DNA from: Dielma sp000508965
Lineage (GTDB): Bacteria; Bacillota_I; Bacilli_A; Erysipelotrichales; Erysipelotrichaceae
Reading direction: 5' to 3'
Assembly (NCBI GenBank): GCA_000508965.1
Contig: BAHV02000018.1
Span: 134,840-198,839, forward strand
DNA: 64,000 nucleotides
Each line of letters opens with the position of its first letter. The first letter of the stretch is position 1. The translations under genes were made by a program, and so were the position numbers. Below are positions 61,889 to 64,000 of the stretch, piece by piece. The notes under the pieces were generated by a model that was given only the letters and a program-made list of their open reading frames with translations, made no database searches and was not told where the DNA came from.

Positions 61889-61916
61889 AAGGATATCGGC
61901 TTGCCCCGATATCCTT
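61889..61916 (-). terminator. Hairpin after the PTS operon
   Basis: AAGGATATCGG / CCGATATCCTT, an 11-bp stem, with only TTTT after it on the minus strand. Termination may be partial, leaving some read-through into the HAD gene. Confidence 0.65.
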
Positions 61917-61929
61917 CTTGTTTTACAAA

Positions 61930-62220
61930 TTATTCAATGCCTGCGGCAGTTAATAATTCTTTTGCTTCCTTATCTGAAAGCACATTCTTCATACCGCAGA
62001 TTTTAACGCCTTTTTTAGCAGCGTCATCAAACATGCTGACAAAATTCAGCGGACAGAACACAACATCATACTGAGTTGCTGCGCTCTTCCCTTCTGATAA
62101 TGAGCAGTGATGGATTGTCTGAACTTGAATTCCCAAATCCTTTGTTGCTTTTTCAACACGCATTTTCATCATTAAGCTTGTTCCTGCACCGTTTGCACAG
62201 GCAACCAAAATTTTAACCAT
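61930..62220 (-). CDS. PTS ascorbate/galactitol-type IIB component
   Basis: Small phosphocarrier of 96 aa. The phospho-cysteine is Cys8 in ILVACANGAGTSLMM, the P-loop of the lactose/ascorbate IIB fold. It passes phosphate from the IIA to the IIC-bound sugar. AGGAGG precedes ATG 62220. It lies 41 bp after the IIC gene, completing a IIA-IIC-IIB order. The sugar is unconfirmed; UlaB-type proteins transport L-ascorbate or related acids. Confidence 0.93.
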   Translation of the reverse strand: MVKILVACANGAGTSLMMKMRVEKATKDLGIQVQTIHHCSLSEGKSAATQYDVVFCPLNFVSMFDDAAKKGVKICGMKNVLSDKEAKELLTAAGIE

Positions 62221-62261
62221 TTAAGCAATACCTCCTATTTAACCTAATTATATCACTAAAT

Positions 62262-63722
62262 TTATTTTTTAGCGTTTACTTTTTCCAGATAAGCATCATA
62301 ATCTTCAGTAATCAGGAAGTAAGTATCCGGATGTGCGCGATATTGCAGCTGAGGGATAGCAATCAGAATGATAATTACAACAGCAACACCAGCATAGCTC
62401 AGGAACTTCATTAATACTGTGAAGATTGGCCATACAACTGCCCAGTCAAACATACCGAGGTAACCGCCGTATGCAGCCAGTCCTACCCAGCTTGCGATGA
62501 TAGCGGAACCAAATACCTGACATAAACCAGCGATGAATGGCATCAGCATAGCAGCCTTAACGCCGCCTTTGTTATTAGCAAATACAGCAATTGTCGCATT
62601 ATCGAAGAATACCGGAACGAAACCAGCGATTACTAACGTTGGTGATTTCAGTAAAATCAAAGCGATAATGGCTAAGAATTGACCGGCAGCACCGAATAAG
62701 AAACCAACGGTTACAGCATTTGGTGAACCGAAACCATAAGTTGCCGCGCAGTCGATACCCGGAACAGCACCTGGCAGGAAGCTGTTTGAAATACCTTGGA
62801 ATGAGTTTGTCAGCTCGGTAACGAAGGTACGAACACCTAATTGCAGGATTGCCAGATAAACAGCAAAGTTCAATGAAGTTGTCATAATATAGAAGAAGAA
62901 ATTCTGTGATTCTGCGATGAATCCAGCTTCAACCATATAAGGCTTACCTAATACTAATAAGATAGCACCAAAGAATAAAGTCATCAATACGGCTGTCGCA
63001 ACCATATTTTCATTAAAGATAGATAAGAAACCCGGGAATTTAATATCTTCAAGTTTTTTTGAATTCTTACCGCCGAACATTTTCTCAGATAATTTAGAGA
63101 ATAATGCTAATCCAAACATTTGCTGGTGAGCCACGCAAAAGCCGCCGCCCTCAGTCAGATCTTGGGTAATTTCAACCGTTAAGTTAGATGCAACTGCCCA
63201 ATATAAACCAAGTAATACACCCATCAAAATCAGCATTGGCGTGCTGCCTAAGCTCGGGAAGCAGAACAGGATCAGCCAGAAAGCTGTTGATGCCTGCTGC
63301 ATCTGAACATGTCCAGTAGTAAATACGGCACGCATTTTTGTATACTTCTTTAAACGAACAAGAATCAGGTTGAAAATAAATGCGATCAACAGCAGGATCA
63401 TTACGTCAGAGAATGTTCTGCCGATATTTTCCATTGCCGCTTGTACAGCATTCTGACCGAAATAAGGGTCGATAACCATCGCATCAAGATTAAAGCGATC
63501 TTTTAAACCAACCAGGATCGGACGGAAGTTGTTAACCAAGCCGCCGGAACCGACAGACAAAATCATATAACCAACGGTTGCCTTGATAAACCCGGCAAAT
63601 GCTTCATAAATCGGTTTTCTCAGTAAGAGGTAACCAATCAATACGATCAGCCCGATGAAGTAGGCTGGCTGAGTGAGAATGTTGCTCGCAAAAAACGACC
63701 AAATGTTTAATAAAAAATCCAT
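62262..63722 (-). CDS. PTS ascorbate-type IIC permease (UlaA/SgaT family)
   Basis: Eleven-helix permease of 486 aa in the cytoplasmic membrane. The UlaA signatures are visible: the N-terminal IGYLLLRKPIYEAFAGFIKA, the SVGSGGLVNNFRPIL loop (about 57-71), and GVRTFVTELTNSFQGI. It transports the sugar acid while the IIB component phosphorylates it. AAAGGGATG precedes ATG 63722. It follows a IIA gene that runs off the right edge. Confidence 0.94.
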   Translation of the reverse strand: MDFLLNIWSFFASNILTQPAYFIGLIVLIGYLLLRKPIYEAFAGFIKATVGYMILSVGSGGLVNNFRPILVGLKDRFNLDAMVIDPYFGQNAVQAAMENIGRTFSDVMILLLIAFIFNLILVRLKKYTKMRAVFTTGHVQMQQASTAFWLILFCFPSLGSTPMLILMGVLLGLYWAVASNLTVEITQDLTEGGGFCVAHQQMFGLALFSKLSEKMFGGKNSKKLEDIKFPGFLSIFNENMVATAVLMTLFFGAILLVLGKPYMVEAGFIAESQNFFFYIMTTSLNFAVYLAILQLGVRTFVTELTNSFQGISNSFLPGAVPGIDCAATYGFGSPNAVTVGFLFGAAGQFLAIIALILLKSPTLVIAGFVPVFFDNATIAVFANNKGGVKAAMLMPFIAGLCQVFGSAIIASWVGLAAYGGYLGMFDWAVVWPIFTVLMKFLSYAGVAVVIIILIAIPQLQYRAHPDTYFLITEDYDAYLEKVNAKK

Positions 63723-63774
63723 AAATTCATCCCTTTCTTTTTTGTTATATCCTTAGAACTTACGTTCTTTATAA

Positions 63775-64000
63775 CTATTGTTGATAATACTTCTTATCGA
63801 TTGCCAGAAGATCTTCCTTGCTCTTGGCTTCCAGCAGTTCTTCAACTAATTCCTCATTCATTAACATTTCACTTAACCGCATCATGTTTTCCAAATGCTT
63901 CTCATGATCCGCACTCGCTAATACGAAGAACAGCCGTGCGTCCTTCTCCGGATCCTCTGGATCAAAATGTACCGCCTCTTCCACCTTCATGAAGCAGATT
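63775..64000 (-). CDS. PTS EIIA (mannitol/fructose/ascorbate type), C-terminal part
   Basis: The frame is open to the right edge, so only the C-terminal 74 codons are visible. FMKVEEAVHF followed by ARLFFVLASADHEKHLENM matches the end of the PTS_IIA_2 domain (LARLL-type helix after the strand), and the ATG at 63990 is internal. The active-site histidine lies beyond the window. It is the first visible gene of the IIA-IIC-IIB operon; a BglG-type regulator may lie upstream, as in similar operons, but cannot be seen. Confidence 0.82.
   Translation of the reverse strand, partial: ICFMKVEEAVHFDPEDPEKDARLFFVLASADHEKHLENMMRLSEMLMNEELVEELLEAKSKEDLLAIDKKYYQQ

Overview
The window looks like chromosome from a low-to-moderate GC Gram-positive (Firmicutes/Bacillota) gut-type anaerobe or facultative organism, most plausibly near the Erysipelotrichia. 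This rests on strong AGGAGG ribosome binding sites, a SufCDSUB operon with SufU, PrsA-type foldases, several PTS components, CcpA-type cre sites, rubrerythrin, and a Gram-positive type IV pilus locus. The taxonomic call is inference from gene content; no rRNA is present. I see no prophage, intact insertion sequence or CRISPR array. Several genes are decaying.

Layout. 1-5.5 kb (minus): a partial YunC-like gene, then the Suf iron-sulfur operon (sufC-sufD-sufS-sufU-sufB) ending in a 5-formyl-THF cyclo-ligase. 5.7-9.2 kb (plus): two PrsA-like foldases and a sodium-coupled amino-acid transporter. 9.2-15.5 kb: a decayed TraX-like gene, a divergent LysR/chromate-transporter pair, tRNA-Ser(CGA), a HIT protein, rubrerythrin, an alpha/beta hydrolase, a TNF-like jelly-roll protein and a decayed corA. 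15.5-20.7 kb: a candidate structured small RNA, class I ribonucleotide reductase (nrdA-nrdB), a NUDIX hydrolase, and a 700-bp non-coding stretch with a long G-rich hairpin. 20.7-27.2 kb: peptidase C26, a YqaA-like membrane protein, a HAD phosphatase, a GltD-like flavoprotein, a membrane beta-helix protein, an MFS transporter and an EEP nuclease.

27.5-36.6 kb is a type IV pilus / pseudopilus locus (pilC, a pilM-pilN fusion, pilO-like, pilX-like, two small pseudopilins, a convergent prepilin peptidase, then pilB-pilT). 36.7-49.7 kb: a GH13 glycosidase, a MerR/TipAS regulator, a nitroreductase, fructokinase behind a deleted sucrose hydrolase (scrB) remnant, a PatB/MalY aminotransferase, a YitT protein, a cre-controlled secreted CBM9-like protein, a transglutaminase-like protein, YkvA, DUF3021/LytTR, proBA and a GGDEF cyclase.

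49.9-52.8 kb is a compact three-gene cassette of unknown function (pRiA4b-ORF3-like, bactofilin-like beta-solenoid, small acidic protein) and is the best protein-coding candidate for something undescribed. 52.9-64 kb: an RlmI-like methyltransferase, a cre-controlled EIIA-Glc, a NusG-domain-II protein, an S9 peptidase, an XpaC-TelA-LemA-like-TPM envelope cluster, a frameshifted MazG-like gene, a Cof-type HAD phosphatase and an ascorbate-type PTS operon (IIA-IIC-IIB) running off the right edge.

Functionally the region mixes housekeeping (Fe-S assembly, dNTP synthesis, proline synthesis, folate salvage) with carbohydrate uptake under carbon catabolite control and with surface structures. The scrB, corA, TraX and MazG lesions suggest recent niche-related gene loss.
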